64,000 nt of DNA, from the NCBI RefSeq assembly GCF_947507565.1, contig NC_089178.1, positions 930,001 to 994,000 of the forward strand, in the 5' to 3' direction. The DNA comes from Oscarella lobularis (Eukaryota > Porifera > Homoscleromorpha > Homosclerophorida > Oscarellidae). The notes beneath the pieces are model-generated. The model made no database searches. It had not been told where the DNA came from and worked only from the letters and a program-made list of their open reading frames with translations. Shown piece after piece: positions 11,604-24,620 of this stretch; the stretch's first letter is position 1, and the number at the start of each line of letters is the position of its first letter. A program made the translations under genes and the position numbers.

Positions 11604-12930
11604 TTACTCACCTTTGTAAACCGGTTTTCTCTTCTCCTTAAACGCCTTCAATCCCTCGATTCGATCCTTCGTAGGAATGACCTAAAAAAAAAAACCAGAC
11701 AGTGCATCTTCCCTCCCTCCCTTCCCCTCTCCCCTCGCACACCTGAGCGTAACAAGCTTCTTCAAACTGAAGTCCAGTAGCAAGGTCCACCTAATTGTTG
11801 TTACAGCGACGCTGTCTATACATCTAATCTCTCTTATCTGACTTGCATGCCACTATTAATAGCCGTCTTGGCCATCTTCAAGGCAATAGGCCCCTACAAA
11901 TCCAATCAATGAACCGACGCGGCACAGAAACGCGCCGCAATTTTCCGAGTCTCCCCCACTACCTGAGGCAGAATTTCGCTAGCCAAAGCCAACGCGGCGT
12001 CGTACGCCGATTGCGATGGATCCGCCAGTCGATCGACTAATCCAATTGAATGAGCCTCTTTACCACTTACCAGTCGTCCGGTAAAAATCAACTCCTTGCC
12101 TCGAGACAATCCAACGAGACGAGGCAATCTCTGCGTGCCACCTTCGATTCGGAACCGTTCTAATTAACAAGAGGACCCCCAACCCTTCACGTCCCATTAC
12201 CCCCTCCAGGTATAATGGCGAGTTTAGTCTCCACCAATCCCATTTTCGTCGATTCCGCTTCGAAAGAAAATACGATAAGGGGGGGACAACAATCAGCCAA
12301 ATTGATTTTTTACCGGCGGTTCTCAAGTCGCACGTCAGCGCTATTTCGAGTCCTCCACCGACGGCTATTCCGTCGATCGCGCCGATCAACGGTTGGGGCA
12401 CGTTCGCTAGATTTCCCAATATCGATCTCATTCGCGAAACGGCCGGTCCGACGTCTTCGGCTCGCATCGTCGCGCGCTCTTTCAAGTCGGCGCCCGCGCA
12501 AAATATGCCGTCGACGTCGCTTTTGATGACGACGACTCGAATTTCGTTCGAAAATCGAATGAAGTCGAGAACTTCGCCGAGCTGTAGATGGGCGCGCGCG
12601 CGCGTTCAACGGAGGCGTTCTTCTTTTTTTCTTTCTTTTTTGTTCTAAACGTACTTGAGATACTAATTGGCGTCCGATTGCGTTTCGAGTCTGAGGTCTG
12701 TTGATCGCTATGACGCCGATTCCTACGCGGAATGCGGAACTTTGTCGTTGTTGTTGCAAAGAAGCGAGTCTGGGTTACGTACGCCCACCTTTTTTCTCGC
12801 CGTCTAAGACGTCTAATCGAATTTCTCTAGCTTGATCGCTTAGATGAGTGCTAAATGGGATTGCCCATTGTCTCGGTAAAAGCCTGGCGGGCCGCAATTT
12901 CGAGAACAACGAGGCGGCGGCCATAAACAT
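11604..12930 (-). CDS. AUH: mitochondrial enoyl-CoA hydratase, AUH/ECHDC2 type
   Basis: The protein belongs to the crotonase superfamily, closest to AUH (methylglutaconyl-CoA hydratase of leucine breakdown) and ECHDC2. The first exon, starting at 12930, gives [20 protein letters not shown], a likely mitochondrial targeting sequence; a further in-frame ATG lies at 12957. Next exons give [20 protein letters not shown], then the oxyanion-hole segments [13 protein letters not shown] and [20 protein letters not shown]. Downstream are [20 protein letters not shown] and the end [20 protein letters not shown], finishing KPVYKGE and a stop at 11604. Features are split between AUH and ECHDC2, so the paralogue is not settled. 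The gene is convergent with the protease gene, about 190 bp away. Confidence 0.88.
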
Positions 12931-12977
12931 CGAATACGGGTCTTGTTTTCGATGCATGTGATCTCTAAACCAAAAAA

Positions 12978-15900
12978 TCAGGTCGGTCTTTTTCCACAGA
13001 ACCCATTAAAATTTAAACGCAAGAGCAAGTCTTCCAGATGCGGTTGATAGCCTCTTTCGACCAGCCTGGATACAACTAAAAAGACAATTAATTAATTAAT
13101 TAATTAAAACGAGCACGCTCAATTCTACAATATAGGTCTTACCACTGAACAAAAAGAAAGAATATTCTTTGAATTTTTTATGAGTTTCGACCATGTTGTC
13201 AAAAGCCGGATGTTGGGCGAAACGAATTCTCCAATGATCCGACATCAACTGAACCCGAAATCGGAGTACGGAACTCAGCACGTCACGAATGATATTCATC
13301 ACGGAAGACGCTCTTTTCGTCAGAAGAGACCGATACAGCATCGTATTCAGATAGCTATTGTGACAGCTTTGCAATTCATCCAGGCCACCCGTCTAAAACA
13401 CATGAATTGATAAGGAGATTCGCGTACTCATAACTGTGTACGAGTTTCGACAATTTCTCCTGAAATTCTTTCCAGCTGACGTTCAATATCTGATTGACGA
13501 CGTAGCCACTCATCACATTGACAAAATGTTGCATCTCGTGTCGAAATAGGTGCAATTTGTGATACTGCTCGCCCTTTCGTTGCATCTGCAGACCTGTGAA
13601 AATTAATTACAAATAAATAAATTAATTAATTGTAGCCCTACGCTGCGTACCGCTTCTTTTCAATCGTATTCCTATCTCCTTTAGTACCCACGACGCTCTT
13701 TTTAATTGGAGCATAAAGCAAAATAGCTAATACTCACGTGAAGAAAAGAACCCAGAACCAATTCAGATCTTACCTTGTTATACTTAGCAATAGAGCTTTC
13801 CGTTATGACAATATTCAGAGGCCATTCAATCTGCAGAAGCGAGACTGTTACTACAAAAAAAACATGAAACAAGGAGCCTCGCCTCGTATCGTAGCTGAAG
13901 AAAATCCAAAGAGCCAACATCTGAAAAGAAAATAGAATAAAACTGCGAGAGTACTATTACTCTTTGGCTGTACCGTACCGAATGGATTGAGCACGGCGGG
14001 AATATGCTTGAGAGCAAAGCCCAAGTTGAAAGTGCAATCTGAATCGCGATGAAGTGACGCCTGCAATGACTGGGCGAGAAGCCCGTTGAGAAAAGGATAC
14101 GAACAAAGTTCGATCACACTAACACCAGACGCAATCTACAGAGACGATAAAAAGAAAGCAATTTTCCTCCCTTCGTCGCGTTTACCTTATGAAAGAGACT
14201 GTCAGTCAAAGCGTGCCCGAATTCGCCGTCTTCAAGTAAAAGAAATAAGCGAATCGCTTCGAAGTGTTCTCCTATCTTCAAGTCTTGCATGAAGTACTTG
14301 AGAATGATGCTATTCACTAGTTCCACCCTATAAAGCACCCAACCCTTTCGCTAATGCATCAATATACGAAAGAGCTATTCGTACTGAGATTCGAGGGGAG
14401 CGAGAATTGAGCGAGCAATCAAATTGGGCAAAACCGAGCCAGCATCCAAACTCAACAACTCGTCGTCCTGTGACGAAGCATCTACAACTTTTCCAATTAA
14501 ATCGCCATCGGGTCGATCCCCTAATAAGCAAGCCAATGACATCAGCAAAAAAACCTTTTTATTATTAATTCTCACCGAGACAACCGAAGTCGTCCTTGTA
14601 GCGCTCAATTCCAGCTCGAAACATAGCCAAAACGGGATCAGCCCAAACATTAAATTCCTCGCCTGGTAATTTTAATTTTAGAAGCATGACAACTTAACGC
14701 CGGCGGACGCGGCTTACCTTGCGGCGCTGTCTCGTCTCGAACGTCGTTTTCACGAAATTTTAGAGGGTACATCAAGTTTTGAATTGTCGACGGGGGAGCC
14801 GCTCCTCTCGTTGAATGGTACACCGGAAAATCGGAGTCCTCTTCTCGAGGATATAGAAGATCTTGGACGACAGACGGAGGAGCTTGACCGCGACTTGAAC
14901 GTACGCCATCTGCTTCCTTGTCGTCTACGAGAATTTTTTCTGCTATTTCATCGTCTGTCGCCGTTTCCTTGACGACTTCTTCTTCCTTATTTTCGCTATA
15001 TACTGCAGTTAAATCATCGCCTTTCTCTGCTTCTTCTTCTTCTTCTTCTTCTTCTGCCGTTGTTTTAGCAAGTGAATCTACATTACCATCATCCCCGTTC
15101 TCCTCTTCCGTATCTCCTACGCCTTCAATGTGTCTCATAGCCTCTTCGACTATCACCAAGGAAGACTTTTCGTCCGATTGAGGCTCAGGAAGAATTTCTA
15201 GCGGTTTTAACTCTTCCTCGTCATCCTCGGCGTTTTTCGCTGGAGCTTCAATCCAATAAGAGTCGTCTTCCCTCAAAAACTTTCTTCTTTCCTCGTCAAG
15301 CTCGGCTCTTTTTATTCTCCACGAAGCTCTCTCTTCTCGCTTCGCTGCCTCTCGCGAGAGTTCCTCGTAGTGCGCAACCAATTCTTCTCTAAGAAGAAAT
15401 CAAGAAATCGCAACACCATTCCTACGGGAATCCATTCGACTTTCAATTTTCAACAGCTAAAATTTTCGAACCCAAAGGCATATAATATACCAACACCCTT
15501 CAGTTTTACATAACAAGCGCGAGGAAAACAGTGACGGCACCTCGGAGGAAATCTCACTAATGAACTGTTTATGGGAACCCCTCCGAATAAAGTATTTAAT
15601 TATTAGTTGACTCACTTCACTCTCTCTTTAAGTTCTTGATCCAGTTGCGCTTCCAAAGCCTCTTTGTCCGCCAGAACTTGCATCCGTTTTAGATCTTCTT
15701 CTCGTTCTTGCTTGGCAGCCGACTCTTTTCTCTACAGACAAAGCGTAATTAAATAAAGAAGTGTGGATGTTTCTGGATGGTCGTCGTGCCTCGATGCTTT
15801 CCTCTAGCTGCTTCTTAAGTGATTCTAGTAATTGTCTCTTCTTTTCGTCTTCCTTTTCCCGCTGCTGCATCCTCAGATCTTCGTCTCGTTGAATCGCCTC

Positions 15901-18378
15901 GATTGCTTTATGCCTTTTTGCTACGGCCTCGTCAAACGTCTCCTTCTTTCTATCAAACTCCTAAACCGGAGATAAAGACACGAACAATTTCACCGAAATA
16001 CTCACCAGCTGCCTTTTTATCCTATCAGCGTTCTCTATTTTACTCTCAACGTCGCTCCTATACAACTTCGGGAAAAGAGAGAAGAATATCTAATCAATTA
16101 CAGCATGCTTTTTATTTCGAACACTTACTTGGCACTTTTCCTCTAATTCGTGAAGACTGTCCATAGTCCAGCATAGTTTTAGTGGAGGAGGCGAAAGATT
16201 GCGTTCCAGCAAAACGTTCTATAAGAGAAAAAAAAATGAAAGCATTTTAGAAGCGCGATGCTGCAATCTTTACTTTCGGACAGCAGACTCGGAGAAGATT
16301 AACAGACTTGCCACAAACTAAAATTTCGCGTTTCCACTTGGAGAGAAAAGTGGGAATCGAATTTTCAGACGTCGCAATCGTGTAGCCGTGAGTCCAGAAG
16401 TATACACCTAGAGATCTCCCTAAACAGTTCGCGGGGAAAGACCGAGAGAGTGCCTGACCTCGAAACGATAGATACTGCTCATTCATTCGTATCATCAATT
16501 CACCGCAGGGATCAGAAAGAATCCCGTAGAATATCCAGCCATGCAAAAACCTGTAGAAGCATTTTTGTCACTAATAAAAAAAAATTCGCTAGTCAATCCT
16601 TCGCTCTTGCCATAAATAAGGATGTAAGGATTTCTCCAGAAAGAAGAGAAGCAGCGTGTAATGAGGTGAACTCGCACACTTCACAGTAGTATCATACAAA
16701 TAAGACAACAGCTCAATTCCCTGGCGTCAACGGTTGAAGAAAAAAAAACAATGATAAATGGTTTTCACTAAAAGTACGACCTTGGGCATAGCGGGAGAAC
16801 GCGGATTCTGACGAGTGCCACAAAGATCCCCAAGAAAACTAATTGACGTCACAAAAACTAATGTAGACACAAAGAGAACTTCTTTTTTTACTCACCCAAG
16901 CTGGTCTCCTAGATTGCGCACGCAATCTAACAAGCCAAGCAAAGACAAATCTAAGACAAGCACGCGTGACGGCACAAAAGAAGTCCCTTTCTCGTTCGAA
17001 TACCTTTCTTCTCGATTGCTACAACACAGGCTCTGTATTGATGAAGGTACTTTTCCAGAGCGAGACCAAACGCGTGGGAAATGAGTCCGCCGCTATTTTC
17101 CGGACAACTTCCGCCACATTTCGCGGCCAAATGATCAAGACGAATATAATCGCGACCAATGACGCAAAATTCCTCGAGCAGCGCCTTCGTGCTGACGGGA
17201 CTGCAACCCGTTTTTGTGACGTCAGAAGAAACGGCAAAATCGAGACAATTCTAAGCAATCAAATAGATGATTACGAGAGATTCGTAATGAGAGCGAGACT
17301 ACCTCGTCGAATAAGAACACCCGAGAAGAAATTCCAAGAATAACTTGATACGAAGCGTCAACGAGATCGTTCTCATGTAGAATTTTAAGAGAAGGCGGAG
17401 CTTCTTTTGATAGAGCGGCTACATTGCTCTGATGTAGTTGATACGCCGCGTCAAAATCGCCGCATTTCGCCTCGGTAAAATAAGATTCACAACAGCGACT
17501 CGTTGTATTAGAACGAAAATTGAAAATTTCCTCTGATGACGTCAAATCAATTCCCTCGTCATCGTCATCGAGATTACGTTGCCTCGATTTTACAGGAAGT
17601 CTCTGAATATGAGTGAGACCGGAGCCAGGATCTCGTTGAAACAACTAGAAAATTCGCAATTAAAAATAATATTAATTATTCCTTCAGCAACTGACCTCGT
17701 TGAAGCTGTCCGTTTCTCGGCTTGGAATCTCGGCTTCAAACAGGTCGCTGGAGTAATGAAGATAAGGACGACCGCCCGGATTCGGCTCAACGGAAGAAAG
17801 AGACGAGTCGGAAAAGAATAAGGCATTCGAAGGCAGAACGCAAACACTAGGCTATAAGAAATATGAATGACGACGATGACGGCGTGGAAGAGAGTAAAAA
17901 AAAGTGCCTGTACCTTGTGCGTCGGAAATTCGTATAATTTCCTGGGTTTTTGATTTGTGTCGATATTTGTTAGGCAAAGAAGAAAACGCAAAATAGATTC
18001 TTTTTCGGTGAACGAATCTATTAGCAGACGTCTTTTTTTGGAAAAATTGCTCCCATAGGTTAGGTTTTAAATTTTCTCGCCTGAAGAGTGAAATTGGAGC
18101 AGGTTTTCTTCGATTTGATTGGCTGCGTCGAAGTTTCTCGTTATTCGCATTTCGTAGAGTTTTCCCGCGAGTTCGTCGTAGCTCGACATTCCTCGTCGTT
18201 TCTGTCGCCGTTTCAAGACATTTTCAAAAGCGATTCGCTTAAGACGACGAACGAGCGACGCCGATTCGGCTCGTTTTTCTCCCCGGCATCGAAGTCGCCT
18301 TTCGTACGTTGTTCGCGTCGTCTGGCACAGAGAGCACACCAAACTAAACACACTGTAGTCGACGGTAGTTGCTGACAT
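12978..18378 (-). CDS. TUBGCP6: gamma-tubulin complex component 6
   Basis: GCP6 is a core subunit of the gamma-tubulin ring complex that nucleates microtubules at centrosomes. The N-terminal exon starts at 18378 (MSATTVDYSVFSLVCSLCQT) and includes ASLVRRLKRIAFENVLK, as in vertebrate GCP6. The Spc97/Spc98 first half is seen at 16250-16550 (GWIFYGILSDPCGELMIRMN, HGYTIATSENSIPTFLSKW, CGKSVNLLRVCCP). A long Glu/Lys/Arg coiled region (15370-16170) and an acidic linker follow. Two copies of the GCP6 linker motif occur (SRGQAPPSVVQDLLYP and TRGAAPPSTIQNLMYP, about 14750-14900); human GCP6 has more. The second half ends with LHLFRHEMQHFVNVMSGYV, NIIRDVLSSVLRFRVQL and GYQPHLEDLLLRLNFNGF, with a stop at 12978. 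Many short introns interrupt it. Confidence 0.93.
13086..13107. repeat. (ATTA)n microsatellite
   Basis: Tetranucleotide repeat in an intron of TUBGCP6, of the same type as those in introns of PSMD6, MAPKAP1 and MTMR14. Confidence 0.85.
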
Positions 18379-18665
18379 GAAAATAATCGAGCAAAAAGGG
18401 AGAAAAAAAGCGAAAAGCGCGGAGAGAAGTTACCCGGATACGACTCAAAGACCCCGGACATCACTAAAAATCTGATTAGAACTACATTGGACTGGCACGT
18501 CAGTTCTTAGACCAGACTGCAAAATAGGAAAGCTCCCCAGGCTCAACAACAAAAAAAACGTTCTAAAGGGTTTTCTGTACCTTGTCTCCCCAAATAAGAT
18601 AAGATATCCCCCCCAGTAACAACCCCCTAATAGTGGTTCTAAAACAAAATTCGTCAGTTTTTGAT

Positions 18666-21600
18666 CTACAAATGAGTCACCCCTTCTTCATTGTCCACGT
18701 CTCTCGAGTCCATTTCCGCGTTCTGTTTCCTTAATCTTGACTTGTGCGCTTCAGCGGCCAGCGCAGCCTGTTGAGCAAGTGCAGCTGCCGCCGATTGACC
18801 GCTCGCCGGCTTCCTGTACGGTAGTGGCTTCGTTGGCGGCGCAGGAGCGGAACCTGCAGCCATAGGTCGAGGAGACTTCGTATACATCATAGGTTTGGCC
18901 TTTATGACGGGCCTATCTCCCCTCAAAAACCCTATAATTCAGTAATCATTTATAGATAGAAGAAAAAAAATGACGCCATGTCTTAGACCTTCTGCGGGTT
19001 TTGTAGCTAAATCTTTAGCGCCAGTAATGTGATCAAATATATTGCCTGCAGTTGGCGTAGACGGAAGCGATCCTCCTCCCGATCCTCCTCCCGATCCTCC
19101 TCCTATTCCCTTTAATTTTCTCGATCCGGCCGGAGACTTTTCCGGAATCTTGGGCGGTTTGGGACGCGTTTGCGGACGACTTCCTCCCCCTTCGAACAAA
19201 GAAGGCGCGGGACCCGTAGGAGACAGAGACGAACGCTTCGTCGCGACGGGAGAAACAGAAGAATACGGAACCGGAACGGCAGGACGCCGCTTCGCCGTCT
19301 CTTTGACGTCGGGAAGCGGCGGAAGTTCCTTCTTGTCGTGAACCGGCTCGGGCGGCGGCGGAAACGACGAATCGTCGTCGCCCGTCGTTCCCTCTCGATT
19401 TTCCGGCACCCGAGGCAACGGCGGCGTCACTTCTTCTTCCGGCGGCGGAGAAGACAACGATTTGCGATGCGTTTCGATGAGACCTTCGAGATTTTGAGTG
19501 ATTTCGGCTAATTCCGCTTCGGCCGCTTCCAACGACGTCGTATCCACGGCGGGGGGATCGGTCGTCGCTGCCGCCGTTTCCGGTTCGTTTACCGTCGTCG
19601 CGACGTCGCCGTCGTCGTTCTTTTCTTTCTCCTCAGATGGAGGAGTCGATTCGGCGGCGACAACGGGTTCGTCGTTGTTGTTGTCGTTGACGACGACGAC
19701 GACGGAAGGCGGAGGTTGGGGAAGCGTTTCCGGCGACGGCAGATCGAGGGGAATTTCTTCGACGTACTTGGCTGGAATGTAACCGCGCTTCTTACCGCTC
19801 AGTCCGTCGTACCAACTCCCGTCGTCGGTCAGCTGAATCGCGTGAAGAAGATCTCCCTTATTGAACGAAATCTCGCTGTCCGATTTGGCGACGTAATTGT
19901 GAACGGCGCGAAGTTCGATTGTCTCCAATTCTGCAAAAAAAAAAAACGGGGGAACTCGCGCGTTTTTATTATTCGTTGATTTTTTTTCACCTGATAACAA
20001 GTCTTCCGAGTCGATGTCGCTGGTGTCGAGAATTTCGTCTTCGCTTTGACTCTCGCGCGCTCTCTCCTCTTCCTGCTCGCCCTGTTCGCCCTCCGGCGCC
20101 TGCTCGTCCTCTTTCACGACGCCAAATATTTCCTCCCAGTAATCAATGCACGTTTGCATGATCGTATTGATGGAAACGACTTCTTGGGCTTGGGTGAGAG
20201 GATCGCGACCGAGTGGCGGACGAGTGAGAGTGGGACCGAATACCATAGCCAAATTGCTCGAATTCATTCGCGTCTGTTCGTTAAACTTGGACAATCTGAA
20301 ACAAGTAATAGAGGTACGATTTACTACCCGCAGTATTAATTTTTTAACCTATTCAAAAAATGAAAGAGAAATCTCATCACTTGAATAATCGACGGAGACA
20401 ATTCCTTATAGACGGTTTGACGAATTGCGTCGATTCTGCTCATCAAACTATCGATTCCTTAGAAAGAATTAAACCTTAGTCAATAAAATTCATCTAGGGA
20501 ATTGTTGACCCACTTCCGTGTTGCACAACCGTTTCGTACAATTCAACGGGAAAGAGACTGTTTAGCAATTTTCGGAAGAACTCTTTCAGGACGCTTGCGA
20601 CGGCGTGAATGTCGCGGCTCTGCGGTTCAGACGAAAGAGGGTCCTCTCCTGACGAAAATGTTACTTCTTTTTAATGGGTAAATCAATGCCACACTCTCAC
20701 CTTTCTCAAATTCTTCCTTGAGTTCCTCGATGAGAGCTTGAGGCCCAGGAACGCGAAAAATTCCTTCCACACTCACTCCTGGTTAATTAAACACACTACT
20801 ATTATTATCATTACTGTATTATTATTATTTTCACCAAATGTCTCAAGATGACTTGTACAGCTTCTAATAATCAATGGTATTGGTTCAGAAGAAGCCTAAA
20901 AAAGAAACAAACAAAACGTCGACGATGAATTTTGTCAGTGTATTCTATTACCTCAATGTATTGCTCCAAATCAGTTTCAAATAACTTGAGGGGAGCAGGT
21001 GCCTGACTAGGGGGAAGGAGTGAGATCAAAAATATTAATGCTGTCTATTTTTTATTTCCCTACAGGTCGTCCATGTCTTGTCCGTCTATCACTTTGTCCC
21101 ACAATGCCTTTTGCCCTTCCAAGTGATACATCTCAAACTGATACTGTTTCAATTTTTGAAATTTCTGCACAAGTACACATTGTATTAATTAATTGGAACC
21201 CCTCCCTTTGAAACACGTGACCATGACCTCCAAAAACAGATTCAAACTCTTCGCTGAAGATTCGGGCAGATAATTCCCACTGCTCGATCTCTCGTGCCTT
21301 CCTCCAAACGGAAAACGCCCACCACGATCTAAAGAAGCTAAAAACAGCAACCCCCGGGCAAAATTCAAAATATACGCAATGAGATTTCTTAGTTTACATA
21401 CCCGTCTTTCCTTTATCTGGAAACGGCGGACTCGACGGATCTTCATCAAACGAAGACGTTGGTACGGCATCTTCGTAGCCAAGTTTTTTGTGGCCCAATG
21501 TCTCCTTCACAAATTGACACGCCTTCTCTTCCTGCAAACACGTGCCACATTTTTTAAATAAAAAAATATTATTAAATCCCAATCGAACCCCTTCAAGATC

Positions 21601-23108
21601 GGCGGCAATTTTTTCCATTCGCTCTTTCAAGATTTTGAACTTTCCTTTCTCCTCTGACGCTCCATCCTCGAGCGACAAATGCTCCACCTGAGAGAAGTTG
21701 TACTGTATTTTAAACAATTGAAATTGTTAGCCCATTTCTCCCCCCTACGCTATCATCTGGGTAACGAAGTTGAGGAAAGTGTCCAGGAGGCGAAAAAGCG
21801 GAACAGTATTCTTCTATCAGTCTGTTCTTGTCGGCGTCGAAATTCAGCTGTTTTTTGCTTTCAATCACCACATGAATGCTTTTCTTCAGTTCCTCCACAA
21901 CGGCCCCTTCTGCTGTGATATACGCATCGTACAGTCTCTCCAATCCGTCGTGGTAATCGTAGTCAAGAACCTGAAAGAATAGCGTGAAGGATAGAACGGG
22001 TTTCCCCGCGCCTATTGTTCACCTCCAAAAAATCAACAAGTTCCACATTGAAAAACTTCTCCATCGCGTAATTGGACGAGGCCAAGCTGAGCAAATACTT
22101 ATTCCGAGACATGCATCGTCTCTTTCTCGCCACTTGAAACATTTCGCCGGCCTGTGGGTCGTCCCCCCCAAGATTCTCTCGTCAGTCAACACCCTCCCCA
22201 ATCAAACATGCCCTATGTATGACCTTAGACGCCTTTCCCTCGTACTTCCTCCTCACGCTCGCTCTCACGCCAACACGAGAGTCCTGCGTGACCAACGTCA
22301 ACGTCTTATCTTTCGTTTTTCTCAGCTTGTCTTCGGCATCCGCCATCTGAACGCACATGACTACGTACGACTTGAAATCCTAGAGAGGAGAAAATATATA
22401 ATTAAAATCTCCTTTTTGATTTTCTTCTCGCTCACTTCGGACAATTTTGCGCAGCTCTTCTTCAAGTCGTCTTGAGAAGCAATAACCACCTCCTTTACCT
22501 AGATAAATAAAAATGTCGTGACAGGCACTCCTCCTCCTCCTCCTCGTGACCTTTTTGGAAATCTGCTGTACGTCCCGTATCATCCCGTCCAATTTTTGAC
22601 AAAATTCGCCGGCAAACAATTCGTGCAGTTGATGTCTCTCCCTCGCCTCTCGCTTCGTTTCGGCCAAAAAAGACTGATAGAGACTGTACGTCGAAGTCGG
22701 CTCTCGCCTAGAAATCGAAAATCGTCGTTTCCCCCGGCCCCCCCTACACGTATCTCTCCCCGGGCGTTCACTCGTCGTACCGGCCCGTTTGCGGTCGTTT
22801 ATTGATCATTCGTTCGCTCAATTTGTCCAAGTTCGACGCGTAGGCGACCTCGATTTCGGCTCGACGTCGGAAATATTCTTGCACGTCGGCGAGAAGTTCG
22901 ACTTTTCCGGTCGTTCGCGCGTCGAGAAAGGTGATCTGTTCGGCGAATTGCTTTCGAATGCCTGCAGATGCGAGAAAGCGGACGGTGAGACGACGATTGT
23001 CGCCTGATTTCCAAGGGAAACGGGTGGGAATCGGGGATCGCGTCGCTTACGGGTCGTTTGCGATTCGAGATCGGCCAGGTCTTTCTTGGCATTCGATGAA
23101 GCACTCAT
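18666..23108 (-). CDS. SRGAP: srGAP: F-BAR, RhoGAP and SH3 protein
   Basis: The gene codes a Slit-Robo Rho GTPase-activating protein, which bends membrane through an F-BAR domain and turns off Rac/Cdc42/Rho. The start at 23108 reads MSASSNAKKDLADLESQTT. F-BAR exons follow to about 21400 (for example EELKKSIHVVIESKKQLNF and NRLIEEYCSAFSPPGHF, which matches the srGAP CxPP segment). The RhoGAP domain spans about 20900-20200, ending NSSNLAMVFGPTLTRPPL, which contains the conserved NLAxxFGP motif. The SH3 domain follows (LRAVHNYVAKSDSEISFNKG, then GYIPAKYVEEI). A long Pro/Ser/Glu-rich tail includes a [12 protein letters not shown] run, and the last exon ends EEGVTHL at 18666. The order F-BAR, RhoGAP, SH3 is diagnostic. 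I cannot tell which vertebrate srGAP is nearest; a single ancestral-type gene is likely. Confidence 0.9.
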
Positions 23109-23284
23109 TATTCGATCGCTAAACGGTCAATCTTCGAGCGCAGCTCCTTCCGTGAACTTTCCAAGTATTAGGGAGTACGGGATTTCACTTCCGGGACTGT
23201 GCGAACATCCGTTCACATGATGCACATTGCGCAGCAAAAAAACTATAACTGTGTTCATAGGTGTTATGAGAAAACTACTACTTT

Positions 23285-23957
23285 CTATGTCGCCTGAGCA
23301 AATCGTTCGATATCGTCTAAACTCATCAAATCTACTGTCGACTTGATAGCCTAAAAGTCAAATAAAAGAATTAATTTACATTACCAGTTATTTTAATTAA
23401 CTAATTAACCTCTTGAAATCGTTGAGTAATTTTTGCTGCGTCGGTTTCACTGTAATATCGACGTAGAAATTCTCTCAACGGCTCCAAATGAGAAGTTTCC
23501 GGTGCGTCCACTTCCTCACTCTATAAAGTGATTTTGCAAAATCATTTCACTTCGTTTCTGGTCTCTTTACTGGCTTCCGTGTCGACATGGCTACTTTTCC
23601 CGATAGGAAAACTTTAGATTGATCCGTGAGACCTTGTTTCGATAAGGAACGATCGTCTATAAGACGAAAAGATAATGAAAACTAATAAATCGAATTGAAT
23701 CGAAATCGCGCGTTTTTTACTTTGAAGAACTTTTCCTTTGTAGACCAATTTTTGGCTGAGTGATGGAACGCCTATTTCTTCTTCTACTCGGCTCTTTAGA
23801 GCGTTCAGCGAGGCGTCGTCGTCGATCTAAAGAGAACCGAGCCACGCGTACCCTCAAGAGAGGCCTCAACAATCAAAATCTGCCTCGTAGACATCCAAAA
23901 CAAGCGTACATCGATTTCGACGCCTTTTCCTTGTAGATGCTTTACAAGAAGTCTCAT
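23285..23957 (-). CDS. UBL4A: ubiquitin-like protein 4A
   Basis: UBL4A (Get5) is the ubiquitin-like part of the BAG6 complex that hands tail-anchored membrane proteins to the GET pathway in the cytosol. The start at 23957 gives MRLLVKHLQGKGVEID, followed by a ubiquitin-fold segment LKSRVEEEIGVPSLSQKLVY and KGKVLQDDRSLSKQGLTDQS. The C-terminal TUGS-type helical region reads LEPLREFLRRYYSETDAAKI and ends STVDLMSLDDIERFAQAT, close to the human LTLDDIERLASRF. Four short exons are joined. The length of about 150 residues fits the family. It shares a 441-bp divergent promoter with NFYB. Confidence 0.88.
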
Positions 23958-24398
23958 TTTCGATCAAATATGTAATCCTGAATCCCGTACGTAAGTCATC
24001 TGACTCCAAACTCAAACGTCCATTGGGCCACGTAACGTGACGTCAAGGTCGTTGGCCATTGGTCCTCCATACTTCACGTCGTTAGCTTGCGCTCGCCTCC
24101 CGTTGGCTCCCACAAGATCACGGCCAACCAACCAGTATCAAGGTAGACAGCCTCTCGTTCACGCCCGCATTCATTCAAATATCACGTCACTCTCGGCCAT
24201 TCAACACATGCATGTCGTCTCTAAAGCTCCTATCGTATCGCGTCGAGTTCGCGGGACTCCGAGGGCCCCCCTTCGAACCTCAATCTCACACTCGCCTTAC
24301 AGTGCACGCGCAATCCTAATGTATCCTAGCGTTTCCATTCGCACGACTTCGCCTTCGTTCAAAATCGAATCGAGCGAACCGCGCCCCCTCTCCTAAAA
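23958..24398. promoter_or_regulatory. divergent promoter of UBL4A and NFYB with CCAAT boxes
   Basis: The 441 bp between the two start codons contain two ATTGG motifs (inverted CCAAT boxes) at 24022-24026 and 24058-24062, about 36 bp apart. A perfect TGACGTCA lies between them at 24038-24045. This arrangement of CCAAT boxes and a CRE-like site is typical of TATA-less housekeeping promoters. No TATA box is seen. Function is inferred from motif and place only. Confidence 0.55.
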
Positions 24399-24589
24399 AT
24401 GGACAACAATAGCGGAGAAAACCCGAACGCTTCGTCGGCCGTCGCCTCTCTATCGCCACCGCCGCCGCCGACGCAAGAGCAAGCCCTGCCACCCTACCAA
24501 GCACAAACAACGACGCAAACAACAACAGAAGTCCTATCGGCAAGCGATCCCAACTCGACGACGGACATATACGACGATCGCGCCGCTGC

Positions 24590-24620
<31 letters not shown>

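Noticed and set aside
19170-20339. Several Arg-rich plus-strand frames
   Set aside because: They are antisense to the Pro/Ser-rich tail and SH3 region of the srGAP gene.
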